A stretch of 64,000 nucleotides of DNA from Drosophila persimilis (lineage: Eukaryota > Arthropoda > Insecta > Diptera > Drosophilidae): contig NW_020825329.1 of the NCBI RefSeq assembly GCF_003286085.1, positions 1,880,626 through 1,944,625 of the forward strand, in the 5' to 3' direction. The number at the start of each line of letters is the position of its first letter. Within the stretch, counting starts at the first letter, position 1. The notes under the pieces are model-generated. The model worked only from the letters and a program-made list of their open reading frames with translations, was not told where the DNA came from and searched no databases. Below, piece by piece: positions 10,801-22,200 of this stretch. Both the position numbers and the translations under genes were made by a program.

Positions 10801-11066
10801 GTCCTCACATACCCGGTAATGGTGGCTGGAGCCGGTCCAGAAATTGGAGGAAGTGCCTCCAACCAGGTGGCGGAGTCGGTGGATTGTCGTCTCAGTATCG
10901 CTGCGTTTGCCCCGGCGCCGGTGGCTGCGCTGTCGGCACTGGCTTCGCCGTCGGCGGCGCTGTCGGAGCTGGCAGTGGAAATGGCTGATTTGGGGCGATC
11001 CCTGGCTGTGACGCCGTGTGGTCCTCGTCGTCGTCGTCCTCTTCTGGCAGTGGATCCGCGTGGCAT
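7887..11066 (-). CDS. gag: Gag-like protein of family A (1059 aa), copy A2
   Basis: The protein is identical to that of copy A1, including the length of every Gln, Asp and Pro run. Such identity in low-complexity sequence means the copies separated very recently or were homogenised. The zinc knuckle block falls at about 8779-8954. No pol follows. Confidence 0.9.
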   Translation of the reverse strand: MPRGSTARRGRRRRGPHGVTARDRPKSAISTASSDSAADGEASADSAATGAGANAAILRRQSTDSATWLEALPPISGPAPATITGYVRTTNTDTTITATPATSPIPDLPCPNSWAAIPNLTSQEQFQIGDWVEAVHTQERQQQQQQQNISSSSSGSRRLEALAASAAAAASAKAPQCQAPLCQAKPSLAVPSAPIIPLPTLQHTHTRIDAPYADASCGESRKQQGARESAKRERVTTSYQRRYERALEQPLHEQQPTKDSCSSARSGASSNSNHSHGTNPARSATAAVPNAMHTANTTTTNTMMTYISTQTATSNTKTTTAITSAARRCLLTAMLTGGPPPPPPPEEHQQQQTHQQQQQHQPIATNTANTDDIPSTSAAAARSPLKRVRAEVDDDDDDDDSDDMVVEFDDDDDDDNLDANYASAKRRLRESNQQASKSHIPQIQNHLHHQQSNQQQQQHQRTITQNAPAPAPAPAPAPAPANAPLALPHSPANATSSCGTGTHSSSSGGGVGLLQLPALSMPNARQTRMQQRQHQPTTIIPPPIILPAVPDIMPILDKLQKDPRVGNSSYHTKLISRNGVRIQARDMATRDAIMAILGDGDGNEAMTGHYTHQHKSDRGLRIVVRDLHHSTSTQLIKNQMAELGYYVIFIRAIKGRSDGQQLDQFELEIAPKPDESHHDVLQLTQLGNQLVTVERQAKPVDPAQCHRCQAFGHTRTYCRRSFVCMKCAGAHASTACAKPRADAPKCANCQGAHISAYKGCPAFKAARGRLLSHRVAMQELRRRRSSLLQPLPEQQPPPARTTPAHPGRRQQQQQQAQTPANPWRGQQQQAAWTPLNVSSPGRRRGQQQHQQKQKQQQQQPILTKKQTPAASGPRTGRRRPEQPLSRSQAPQQQQQLQQLQQQPQREQQQRQQQQQQQLANNRSRPKMQPKRQSCEGSCSQALLENTQRMTRLEKRLEAMMSLLTSLIQSQAVTATPAVPVTSENPPTMAAATVVAPAPQPPQKTSGPMPGAIPETDPETDEENDDDEMWTDDDSMDDIKAYARNMRYHLDNQISWNAVY

Positions 11067-12645
11067 AGCTGCGCTGGATTGGCTTTGGTTGGATTTGGTA
11101 ATAAATTTTTTCGACCGACGCGAGTGGAGATTTTGTCAAGTCAGATTGATTCACACAGTTTTTTTTTTCGCTTTTTTGGATTTTTCCAAATATATACCCG
11201 CTTTGGGTTGAGGGCTCTCAGTGCTCCATACAGGGGAGGAACTGAGAGGCTGGGGTGTGAGCCGCCAGCAACCAAGCGCGTTGCTTTATTAATTTCTCTT
11301 TGTGGGCAGTATATGTCTTGATTTAGTAGATGTACATTTTTGTTTGTTTTTACAATTTAACTTTAAACGGCACTCAAACACTTTTTACTGGTACATTTAA
11401 TGGCACAATAATTTACAAAACATATAAACTGCAGCAACGTTAAACACTTGTAACCTCTTTTTACACTCAGCAGGGGGGGGGGGGGGGCAAGGAAAAAAGA
11501 AAACGAGACAGAGATAAACTTTTCGGCACTTTGACGGAGGGACTAGACCACGAACACGACTCGACTCCACAACGTTCACGACACGACTTTTTCTCGTTTG
11601 GATAGAGATCTGGACTCGAGACTCGATTCCACGATCGGGGCAAAAGGCTCCAACAGTATGAATTGTCAAGAGTCAAGTGTGTGTGTGTGCGGTGAGAGTC
11701 AAGAAAGTAAAGTAAAATGGGGCCACGCTCAAAAGTATGCTGTCTCCTCCCTGAAATTCTCCCTAACTTAAAATTTGATTTGATCCCCTGTGAGTTTGTC
11801 AACTTGATGTTTTGTTGGTTGTTGGTCTTCAGTCCCCTCTACTACCCTTGCCGCCTGCTGAGGGCAGGCGACTAGGAATGTATCATGTACATGTGGGCGG
11901 GCAGTTTATAGGGAACGTAGTGGACGTATGCGAAGACTTGCATATTTGGCTCAATTTAGGCCGTAGTGGTGGGGTGTGGCGGCAACTGATGCTGATTTGA
12001 AAGTCGATTACAAAACCGATAATCAATTGTCAGCACCGTTGCCGCCGAAGTTTTATCACAGATTGTAATGATTTTTTTTTAGTGGGGTGTCGGAGAACCG
12101 CACTAATTACGATAGTAACAATAACGGGGGGGAAGAAGGGGTTAAAGAAATGAGATCGAAATGTGCAGAAATGTGCAGTGTTGCAACACGTAGTCAGTTG
12201 TGGAAATAAATAAAGAGAAAAGGTAAACAATGCAGGTGCTTTGCGTGGAAAACAGAAGGAAATACACTAAATAAAAAGAGACAAGCACTTGCAGAAATAA
12301 CAATACAGGTAAGTAGTAGACTGGAGTGGAGACGACGGAAAAACAGGTAATAAAAGAGATACTACACTGGAACAAAGACGAGACAAAACAGGTACAATTG
12401 ATTTACGTTTACAATATTACAATAAACATAACAATTTAAAATAATGTCTATATCTTTTACTATAATTACAGGGAAGACAAGAAGCATCGGCCGGCATAGC
12501 AAAGCACAATGCTTGTAAAGACATTGCGTTGCATACCGGCCGACCCCGTCGTCCCCCCTGGTCGTCGAAATTGGCGTCATCCGGAGTCGTCAGAGGTGGC
12601 TGCAATTAGCACCTCGTCGTCGTTGTGGCTGTGGCTGCCCTCTTG

Positions 12646-13130
12646 GAGGACCAGTGGCACTGGTCCGGCCACCAGCTGGGAGCCATGATTGACGGCCCAC
12701 ATATTACTGTGGCGACACGGGTCCGGCCGCCAAAGTGAAATGGGTGTGAGTGTGTGTGTGCGTCGGCAATTGTGGCCCTGATGTAGAGCGAGTGGCACTG
12801 GTCCGGCCACCAGCTGTGGGCAAAGGTAAACAATGACACACATATCTCGAACGGCACAGGTCCGGCCGCCCAAGTGTAATGGATGTTTGTGTGTGTGTGT
12901 GTCTGAATGGCAGGCGGTAAGTATTTTGAGCGCCCTTTTTAATCGTATGTGTGGTTGATGGATTTTTCCTTTTCCAGGTCCATAGGGCACTCTGAATGCC
13001 ATGGCACTGGATCCAGCCACCAGCTAAGGACGATGGCGGACACGACACACATCTACTGGAACGGCACAGGTCCGGCCGCCTATGAGTAATGGATGTTTGT
13101 GTGTGTGTGTGTCTGAATGGCAGGCGGTAA
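12646..13130 (-). repeat. Contracted 210-bp repeat array in A3 3' UTR
   Basis: Two degenerate half units are followed by about one and a half 210-bp units. The last has a changed end (TATGAGTAATGG where others read CAAGTGTAATGG). One short plus-strand intron-like block and the last, longer one remain; the latter ends ATCCATTGCAG near 13220. Confidence 0.85.
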
Positions 13131-13238
13131 GTATTTAATTGCTTTGATGGCGGCAGCGTCCGTTGTTAATTTTTATTGTGGCATGCGATTGATATGCATT
13201 TGTCATTTAATCCATTGCAGTGGCAGAGATGTGTCCAA

Positions 13239-16200
13239 TTAGTACACAGCGTTCCAGGATATCTGGTTGTCAAGATGGTACCTCATGTTGCGGGCGTAGG
13301 CCTTAATGTCATCCATGGAGTCGTCATCTGTCCACATCTCATCGTCATCATTTTCTTCATCCGTTTCAGGATCCGTCTCTGGAATGGCGCCTGGCATTGG
13401 CCCTGACGTTTCTTGTGGTGGCTGTGGAGCTGGGGCAACCACTGCTGCTGCTGCCATTGTTGGTGGATTTTCCGATGTCACTGGAACTGCTGGAGTTGCC
13501 GTCACTGCCTGGGATTGGATGAGCGAGGTGAGTAGTGACATCATCGCTTCCAGCCTCTTTTCCAATCGCGTCATCCTCTGCGTATTCTCCAACAGTGCCT
13601 GGCTGCAGGATCCCTCGCAAGATTGGCGTTTCGGCTGCATCTTCTGCCGGGAGCGGTTGTTGGCAAGCTGCTGCTGCTGCTGCTGTCGCTGTTGTTGTTC
13701 GCGCTGCGGCTGCTGTTGCAGCTGCTGTAGCTGCTGCTGCTGTTGTGGTGCCTGGGAACGGCTCAATGGCTGCTCTGGACGTCGTCGCCCAGTGCGTGGG
13801 CCAGAGGCAGCAGGCGTCTGTTTTTTTGTATGTATTGGCTGCTGCTGCTGCTGCTTCTGCTTCTGCTGATGTTGTTGTCCTCTTCGTCGCCCAGGAGAGG
13901 AGACATTGAGTGGCGTCCATGCTGCCTGCTGCTGCTGTCCGCGCCAGGGATTGGCTGGCGTTTGAGCTGGCTGTTGCTGCTGCTGTCGGCGCCCTGGGTG
14001 TGCTGGTGTTGTTCTTGCTGGTGGTGGCTGCTGCTCTGGCAATGGCTGCAGAAGCGAGCTGCGCTTGCGACGCAACTCCTGCATGGCCACTCGGTGGGAC
14101 AGAAGGCGGCCCCTTGCTGCCTTGAATGCCGGACATCCCTTGTAGGCGCTGATGTGGGCGCCCTGGCAATTGGCGCATTTAGGGGCGTCTGCCCTTGGCT
14201 TGGCACATGCCGTGGACGCGTGGGCACCCGCACACTTCATACAGACGAATGAACGCCTGCAGTAGGTGCGGGTGTGCCCGAATGCCTGACATCTGTGGCA
14301 CTGGGCTGGGTCCACCGGCTTGGCCTGCCTCTCAACGGTCACCAACTGGTTGCCCAGCTGGGTTAATTGGAGGACATCGTGGTGGCTTTCATCCGGCTTG
14401 GGGGCTATCTCCAACTCGAACTGGTCGAGCGGCTGTCCATCGGATCTCCCTTTAATGGCTCTAATAAATATAACATAATAACCCAATTCGGCCATCTGAT
14501 TTTTTATTAGTTGGGTGCTTGTGGAGTGGTGTAGATCTCGCACGACGATCCGTAGCCCACGGTCGCTCTTGTGCTGGTGTGTGTAGTGGCCAGTCATCGC
14601 CTCGTTGCCGTCGCCATCGCCCAGGATTGCCATGATGGCATCCCTGGTAGCCATGTCGCGGGCCTGGATACGGACACCATTGCGGCTGATGAGCTTGGTG
14701 TGATAGCTACTGTTGCCCACCCTCGGGTCCTTCTGCAGCTTGTCCAGAATGGGCATAATGTCGGGGACAGCTGGCAGAATGATGGGGGGGGGAATAATTG
14801 TCGTTGGTTGGTGCTGTCGCTGCAGCATCCGAGTTTGTCTGGCATTGGGCATACTCAGGGCGGGCAGCTGGAGCAGCCCAACGCCGCCGCCGCTGCTGCT
14901 GCTGTGGGTTCCTGTGCCGCAGCTACTAGTTGCATTTGCAGGTGAGTGAGGTAGAGCTAGTGGAGCATTGGCTGGAGCAGGGGCAGGGGCAGGGGCAGGG
15001 GCGGGGGCAGGGGCATTTTGTGTAATTGTCCGCTGATGTTGTTGCTGTTGCTGGTTTGATTGTTGGTGATGGAGATGGTTTTGAATTTGGGGGATATGGG
15101 ATTTGCTTGCCTGTTGGTTACTTTCCCGGAGTCGTCGTTTGGCCGATGCATAATTGGCATCCAAATTGTCGTCGTCGTCATCGTCATCAAACTCAACAAC
15201 CATATCATCACTGTCATCATCGTCATCATCATCATCCACCTCGGCGCGGACGCGCTTCAGTGGCGAACGGGCCGCTGCAGCAGAGGTGGATGGGATATCA
15301 TCGGTATTGGCTGTGTTTGTTGCTATTGGCTGATGTTGTTGTTGTTGTTGATGTGTTTGCTGCTGCTGATGTTCCTCTGGCGGCGGTGGTGGGGGGGGTC
15401 CGCCTGTTAACATTGCTGTTAACAGGCATCGTCTGGCTGCCGACGTAATTGCAGTTGTCGTTTTTGTGTTTGATGTCGCTGTTTGTGTGCTGATGTATGT
15501 CATCATTGTATTTGTGGTTGTGGTATTGGCTGTGTGCATTGCATTTGGAACCGCTGCTGTGGCCGATCGAGCGGGGTTTGTGTCATGGCTATGGTTCGAG
15601 TTCGAACTCGCTCCCGAACGGGCACTCGAACACGAATCTTTTGTTGGCTGCTGTTCGTGTAGGGGCTGCTCGAGTGCCCTCTCGTACCGTCGCTGGTACG
15701 AGGTCGTTACCCGCTCTCTCTTTGCACTCTCTCTCGCTCCTTGCTGTTTCCGGCTCTCTCCACACGAAGCATCGGCATACGGTGCATCGATACGTGTATG
15801 TGTGTGTTGGAGTGTGGGAAGCGGAATTATTGGCGCGCTCGGTACCGCTAGGCTTGGCTTGGCTTGGCATAGCGGTGCTTGACATTGCGGTGCTTTGGCT
15901 GACGCCGCTGCCGCTGCCGACGCCGCCAATGCCTCAAGCCGGCGACTACCGCTGCTGCTGCTGCTGATGTTCTGCTGCTGCTGCTGCTGCTGGCGTTCCT
16001 GGGTATGGACCGCCTCCACCCAATCGCCGATCTGGAACTGCTCCTGGCTGGTGAGATTGGGAATGGCCGCCCAGCTGTTGGGGCAGGGCAGGTCGGGGAT
16101 GGGGCTTGTGGCCGGAGTGGCGGTGATGGTGGTGTCGGCATTTGTGGTCCTCACATACCCGGTAATGGTGGCTGGAGCCGGTCTAGAAATTGGAGGAAGT

Positions 16201-16412
16201 GCCTCCAACCAGGTGGCGGAGTCGGTGGATTGGCGTCTCAGTATCGCTGCGTTTGCCACGGCGCCGGTGGCTGCGCTGTCGGCACTGGCTTCGCCGTCGG
16301 CGGCGCTGTCGGAGCTGGCAGTGGAAATGGCTGATTTGGGGCGATCCCTGGCTGTGACGCCGTGTGGTCCTCGTCGTCGTCGTCCTCTTCTGGCAGTGGA
16401 TCCGCGTGGCAT
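13239..16412 (-). CDS. gag: Gag-like protein of family A (1057 aa), copy A3
   Basis: Same domain order as the other family A Gags. It has about a dozen substitutions (for example RMLQRQ for RMQQRQ, DGQPLD for DGQQLD, ELRRKRSS for ELRRRRSS, PPQETS for PPQKTS) and two single-Gln deletions in poly-Gln runs. All three zinc knuckles and the PRE_C2HC-like region are unchanged. This suggests the structured core is constrained and the low-complexity parts drift. The frame is open from the MPRGSTARRG start to the stop. Confidence 0.9.
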   Translation of the reverse strand: MPRGSTARRGRRRRGPHGVTARDRPKSAISTASSDSAADGEASADSAATGAVANAAILRRQSTDSATWLEALPPISRPAPATITGYVRTTNADTTITATPATSPIPDLPCPNSWAAIPNLTSQEQFQIGDWVEAVHTQERQQQQQQQNISSSSSGSRRLEALAASAAAAASAKAPQCQAPLCQAKPSLAVPSAPIIPLPTLQHTHTRIDAPYADASCGESRKQQGARESAKRERVTTSYQRRYERALEQPLHEQQPTKDSCSSARSGASSNSNHSHDTNPARSATAAVPNAMHTANTTTTNTMMTYISTQTATSNTKTTTAITSAARRCLLTAMLTGGPPPPPPPEEHQQQQTHQQQQQHQPIATNTANTDDIPSTSAAAARSPLKRVRAEVDDDDDDDDSDDMVVEFDDDDDDDNLDANYASAKRRLRESNQQASKSHIPQIQNHLHHQQSNQQQQQHQRTITQNAPAPAPAPAPAPAPANAPLALPHSPANATSSCGTGTHSSSSGGGVGLLQLPALSMPNARQTRMLQRQHQPTTIIPPPIILPAVPDIMPILDKLQKDPRVGNSSYHTKLISRNGVRIQARDMATRDAIMAILGDGDGNEAMTGHYTHQHKSDRGLRIVVRDLHHSTSTQLIKNQMAELGYYVIFIRAIKGRSDGQPLDQFELEIAPKPDESHHDVLQLTQLGNQLVTVERQAKPVDPAQCHRCQAFGHTRTYCRRSFVCMKCAGAHASTACAKPRADAPKCANCQGAHISAYKGCPAFKAARGRLLSHRVAMQELRRKRSSLLQPLPEQQPPPARTTPAHPGRRQQQQQPAQTPANPWRGQQQQAAWTPLNVSSPGRRRGQQHQQKQKQQQQQPIHTKKQTPAASGPRTGRRRPEQPLSRSQAPQQQQQLQQLQQQPQREQQQRQQQQQQLANNRSRQKMQPKRQSCEGSCSQALLENTQRMTRLEKRLEAMMSLLTSLIQSQAVTATPAVPVTSENPPTMAAAAVVAPAPQPPQETSGPMPGAIPETDPETDEENDDDEMWTDDDSMDDIKAYARNMRYHLDNQISWNAVY

Positions 16413-17980
16413 AGCTGCGCTGGATTGGCTTTGGTTGGATTTGGTAATAAATTATTCGACCGACGCGAGTGGAGATTTTGTCAAGTCAGATTGATTCACA
16501 CAGTTTTTTTTTTTCGCTTTTTTGGATTTTTCCAAATATATACCCGCTTTGGGTTGAGGGCTCTCAGTGCTCCATACAGGGGAGGAACTGAGAGGCTGGG
16601 GTGTGAGCCGCCAGCAACCAAGCGCGTTGCTTTATTAATTTCTCTTTGTGGGCAGTATATGTCTTGATTTAGTAGATGTACATTTTTGTTTGTTTTTACA
16701 ATTTAACTTTAAACGGCACTCAAACACTTTTTACTGGTACATTTAATGGCACAATAATTTACAAAACATATAAACTGCAGCAACGTTAAACACTTGTAAC
16801 CTCTTTTTACACTCAGCAGGGGGGGGGGGGGGGCAAGGAAAAAAGAAAACGAGACAGAGATAAACTTTTCGGCACTTTGACGGAGGGACTAGACCACGAA
16901 CACGACTCGACTCCACAACGTTCACGACACGACTTTTTGTCGTTTGGACAGAGATCCAGACTCGAGACTCGATTCCACGATCGGGGCAAAAGGCTCCAAA
17001 AGTATGAATTGTCAAGAGTCAAGTGTGTGTGTGTGCGGTGAGAGTCAAGAAAGTAAAGTAAAATGGGGCCACGCTCAAAAGTATGCTGTCTCTGCTGTAA
17101 TTTTCCCTAACTTAAAATTTGATTTGATCCCCTGTGAGTTTGTCAACTTGATGTTTTGTTGGTTGTTGGTCTTCAGTCCCCTCTACTACCCTTGCCGCCT
17201 GCTGAGGGCAGACGACTAGGAATGTATCATGTACATGTGGGCGGGCAGTTTATAGGGAACGTAGTGGTTTTATGCGAAGACTTGCATATTTGGCTCAATT
17301 TAGGCCGTAGTGGTGGGGTGTGGCGGCAACTGATGCTGATTTGAAAGTCGATTACAAAACCGATAATCAATTGTCAGCACCGTTGCCGCCGAAGTTTTAT
17401 CACAGATTGCAATAAATTTTTTAGTGGGGTGTCGGAGAACCGCACTAATTACGATAGTAACAATAAGGGGGGGGAAGAAGGGGTTAAAGAAATGAGATCG
17501 AAATGTGCAGAAATGTGCAGTGTTGCAACACGTAGTCAGTTGAAGAAATAGATAAAGGGAAAAGGTAAACAATGCAGGTGCTTTGCGTGGAAATACACTA
17601 ACTAACAAAGAGACAAGCACTTGCAGAAATAACAATTCAGGTAAGTAGTAGACTGGAGTGGAGACGACGGAAAAACAGGTAATAAAAGAGATACTACACT
17701 GGAACAAAGACGAGACAAAACAGGTACAATTGATTTACGTTTACAATATTACAATAAACATAACAATTTAAAATAATGTCTATATCTTTTACTATAATTA
17801 CAGGGAAGACAAGAGGCATCGGCCGGCATAGCAAAACACAATGCTTGTAAAGACATTGCGTTGCATACCGGCCGACCCTGTCGTCCCCCCTGGTCGTCGA
17901 AATTGGCGTCATCCGGAGTCGTCAGAGGTGGCTGCAATTAGCACCTCGTCGTCGTTGTGGCTGTAGCTGCCCTCTTGGAG

Positions 17981-19101
17981 GACCAGTGGCACTGGTCCGG
18001 CCACCAGCTGGGGACCAGGATTGACGGCACACATATTACTGTGGCGACACAGGTCCGGCCGCCAAAGTGAAATGGTTGTGAGTGTGTGTGTGCGTCGGCA
18101 ATTGTGGCCCTGATGTAGAGCGAGTGGCACTGGTCCGGCCACCAGCTGTGGGCAAAGGTGGACAATGACACACATAACTCGAACGGCACAGGTCCGGCCG
18201 CCCAAGTGTAATGGATGTGTGTGTGTGTGTGTGTCTGAATGGCTGGCGGTGAGTATTTTCAGAGCCCTTTTTTAATCGTATTTGTGGCTGATGGATTTTT
18301 CGTTTTCCAGGACGATGGGGCACTCTGAATGCCATGGCACTGGATCCGGCCACCAGCTAAGGACGATGGCGGACACGACACACATCTACACGAGCGGCAC
18401 AGGTCCGGCCGCCCAAGTGTAATGGATGTTTGTGTGTGTGTGTGTCTGAATGGCAGGCGGTGAGTATTTTGAGCGCCCTTTTTAATCGTATGTGTGGCTG
18501 ATGGATTTTTCCTTTTCCAGGTCCATAGGGCACTCTGAATGCCATGGCACTGGATCCGGCTACCAGCTAAGGACGATGGCGGGCACGACACACATCTACA
18601 CGAACGGCACAGGTCCGGCCGCCCAAGTGTAATGAATGTTTGTGTGTGTGTGTGTCTGAATGGCAGGCGGTGAGTATTTTGAGCGCCCTTTTTAATCGTA
18701 TGTGTGGCTGATGGATTTTTTCTTTTCCAGGTCCATAGGGCACTCTGAATGCCATGGCACTGGATCCGGCCACCAGCTAAGGACGATGGCGGGCACGACA
18801 CACATCTACACGAACGGCACAGGTCCGGCCGCCCAAGTGTAATGGATGTTTGTGTGTGTGTGTGTCTGAATGGCAGGCGGTAAGTATTTTGAGCGCCCTT
18901 TTTAATCGTATGTGTGGCTGGTGGATTTTTCCTTTTCCAGGTCCATAGGGCACTCTGAGTGCCATGGCACTGGATCCGGCCACCAGCTAAGGACGATGGC
19001 GGACACGACACACATCTACACGAGCGGCACAGGTCCGGCCGCCCAAGTGTAATGGATGTTTGTGTGTGTGTGTGTCTGAATGGCAGGCGGTAAGTATTTA
19101 A
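17981..19101 (-). repeat. 210-bp tandem repeat array in A4 3' UTR
   Basis: Four regular units plus two degenerate half units, matching A1 nearly base for base, including the (GT)n lengths. The plus-strand intron-like blocks have the same spacing. Confidence 0.9.
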
Positions 19102-19201
19102 TTGTTTTGATGGCGGCAGCGTCCGTTGTTAATTTTTGTTGTGGCATGCGATTGATATGCATTTGTCCTTTAATCCATTGCAGCGGCAGAGATGTGTCCA
19201 A

Positions 19202-22200
19202 TTAGTACACAGCGTTCCAGGATATCTGGTTGTCAAGATGGTACCTCATGTTGCGGGCGTAGGCCTTAATGTCATCCATGGAGTCGTCATCTGTCCACAT
19301 CTCATCGTCATCATTTTCTTCATCCGTTTCAGGATCCGTCTCTGGAATGGCGCCTGGCATTGGCCCTGACGTTTTTTGTGGTGGCTGTGGAGCTGGGGCA
19401 ACCACTGTTGCTGCTGCCATTGTTGGTGGATTTTCCGATGTCACTGGAACTGCTGGAGTTGCCGTCACTGCCTGGGATTGGATGAGCGAGGTGAGTAGTG
19501 ACATCATCGCTTCCAGCCTCTTTTCCAATCGCGTCATCCTCTGCGTATTCTCCAACAGTGCCTGGCTGCAGGATCCCTCGCAAGATTGGCGTTTCGGCTG
19601 CATCTTCGGCCGGGAGCGGTTGTTGGCAAGCTGCTGCTGCTGCTGCTGCTGTCGCTGTTGTTGTTCGCGCTGCGGCTGCTGTTGCAGCTGCTGTAGCTGC
19701 TGCTGCTGTTGTGGTGCCTGGGAACGGCTCAATGGCTGCTCTGGACGTCGTCGCCCAGTGCGTGGGCCAGAGGCAGCAGGCGTCTGTTTTTTTGTAAGTA
19801 TTGGCTGCTGCTGCTGCTGCTTCTGCTTCTGCTGATGTTGTTGTTGTCCTCTTCGTCGCCCAGGAGAGGAGACATTGAGTGGCGTCCATGCTGCCTGCTG
19901 CTGCTGTCCGCGCCAGGGATTGGCTGGCGTTTGAGCTTGCTGTTGCTGCTGCTGTCGGCGCCCTGGATGTGCTGGTGTTGTTCTTGCTGGTGGTGGCTGC
20001 TGCTCTGGCAATGGCTGCAGAAGCGAGCTGCGCCTGCGACGCAACTCCTGCATGGCCACTCGGTGGGACAGAAGGCGGCCCCTTGCTGCCTTGAATGCCG
20101 GACATCCCTTGTAGGCGCTGATGTGGGCGCCCTGGCAATTGGCGCATTTAGGGGCGTCTGCCCTTGGCTTGGCACATGCCGTGGACGCGTGGGCACCCGC
20201 ACACTTCATACAGACGAATGAACGCCTGCAGTAGGTGCGGGTGTGCCCGAATGCCTGACATCTGTGGCACTGGGCTGGGTCCACCGGCTTGGCCTGCCTC
20301 TCAACGGTCACCAACTGGTTGCCCAGCTGGGTTAATTGGAGGACATCGTGGTGGCTTTCATCCGGCTTGGGGGCTATCTCCAACTCGAACTGGTCGAGTT
20401 GCTGTCCATCGGATCTCCCTTTAATGGCTCTAATAAATATAACATAATAACCCAATTCGGCCATCTGATTTTTTATTAGTTGGGTGCTTGTGGAGTGGTG
20501 GAGATCTCGCACGACGATCCGTAGCCCACGGTCACTCTTGTGCTGGTGTGTGTAGTGGCCAGTCATCGCCTCGTTGCCGTCGCCATCGCCCAGGATTGCC
20601 ATGATGGCATCCCTGGTAGCCATGTCTCGGGCCTGGATACGGACACCATTGCGGCTGATGAGCTTGGTGTGATAGCTGCTGTTGCCCACCCTCGGGTCCT
20701 TCTGCAGCTTGTCCAGAATGGGCATAATGTCGGGGACAGCTGGCAGAATGATGGGGGGGGGAATAATTGTCGTTGGTTGGTGCTGTCGCTGCTGCATCCG
20801 AGTTTGTCTGGCATTGGGCATACTCAGGGCGGGCAGCTGGAGCAGCCCAACGCCGCCGCCGCTGCTGCTGCTGTGGGTTCCTGTGCCGCAGCTACTAGTT
20901 GCATTTGCAGGTGAGTGAGGTAGAGCTAGTGGGGCATTGGCTGGAGCAGGGGCAGGGGCAGGGGCAGGGGCGGGGGCAGGGGCATTTTGAGTAATTGTCC
21001 GCTGATGTTGTTGCTGTTGCTGGTTTGATTGTTGGTGATGGAGATGGTTTTGAATTTGGGGGATATGGGATTTGCTTGCCTGTTGGTTACTTTCCCGGAG
21101 TCGTCGTTTGGCCGATGCATAATTGGCATCCAAATTGTCGTCGTCGTCATCGTCATCAAACTCAACAACCATATCATCACTGTCATCATCGTCATCATCA
21201 TCATCCACCTCGGCGCGGACGCGCTTCAGTGGCGAACGGGCCGCTGCAGCAGAGGTGGATGGGATATCATCGGTATTGGCTGTGTTTGTTGCTATTGGCT
21301 GATGTTGTTGTTGTTGTTGATGTGTTTGCTGCTGCTGATGTTCCTCTGGCGGCGGTGGTGGGGGGGGTCCGCCTGTTAACATTGCTGTTAACAGGCATCG
21401 TCTGGCTGCCGACGTAATTGCAGTTGTCGTTTTTGTGTTTGATGTCGCTGTTTGTGTGCTGATGTATGTCATCATTGTATTTGTGGTTGTGGTATTGGCT
21501 GTGTGCATTGCATTTGGAACCGCTGCTGTGGCCGATCGAGCGGGGTTTGTGCCATGGCTATGGTTCGAGTTCGAACTCGCTCCCGAACGGGCACTCGAAC
21601 ACGAATCTTTTGTTGGCTGCTGTTCGTGTAGGGGCTGCTCGAGTGCCCTCTCGTACCGTCGCTGGTACGAGGTCGTTACCCGCTCTCTCTTTGCACTCTC
21701 TCTCGCTCCTTGCTGTTTCCGGCTCTCTCCACACGAAGCATCGGCATACGGTGCATCGATACGTGTATGTGTGTGTTGGAGTGTGGGAAGCGGAATTATT
21801 GGCGCGCTCGGTACCGCTAGGCTTGGCTTGGCTTGGCATAGCGGTGCTTGACATTGCGGTGCTTTGGCTGACGCCGCTGCCGCTGCCGACGCCGCCAATG
21901 CCTCAAGCCGGCGACTACCGCTGCTGCTGCTGCTGATGTTCTGCTGCTGCTGCTGCTGCTGGCGTTCCTGGGTATGGACCGCCTCCACCCAATCGCCGAT
22001 CTGGAACTGCTCCTGGCTGGTGAGATTGGGAATGGCCGCCCAGCTGTTGGGGCAGGGCAGGTCGGGGATGGGGCTTGTGGCCGGAGTGGCGGTGATGGTG
22101 GTGTCGGTATTTGTGGTCCTCACATACCCGGTAATGGTGGCTGGAGCCGGTCCAGAAATTGGAGGAAGTGCCTCCAACCAGGTGGCGGAGTCGGTGGATT

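Larger units (their letters stand above)
5183..11158 (-). mobile_element. Family A copy A2 (HeT-A-like, full length)
   Basis: Full-length by the boundaries used here (5976 bp), between T runs at 5183-5193 and 11159-11168. The 3' UTR is 5183-7886, gag 7887-11066, and the 5' UTR about 92 nt. An AATAAA on the minus strand lies at 5310-5315, about 117 nt before the tail. A run of 17 G on the plus strand sits at 5498-5514. The 210-bp repeat array spans about 6666-7786 with the same four units as A1. The first ~1.1 kb of the 3' UTR matches A3, while the rest matches A1/A4/A5, so this copy is a mosaic. Confidence 0.8.
11159..16503 (-). mobile_element. Family A copy A3 (divergent subtype, shorter 3' UTR)
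   Basis: 5345 bp between T runs at 11159-11168 and 16504-16514. The 3' UTR (11159-13238) is about 620 bp shorter than in the other copies because the 210-bp array has lost about three units. Scattered substitutions occur throughout. A 17-bp difference near 12250 includes an added AACAGAAGG-like segment. It represents a second subtype sitting between near-identical A2 and A4 copies. Confidence 0.8.
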
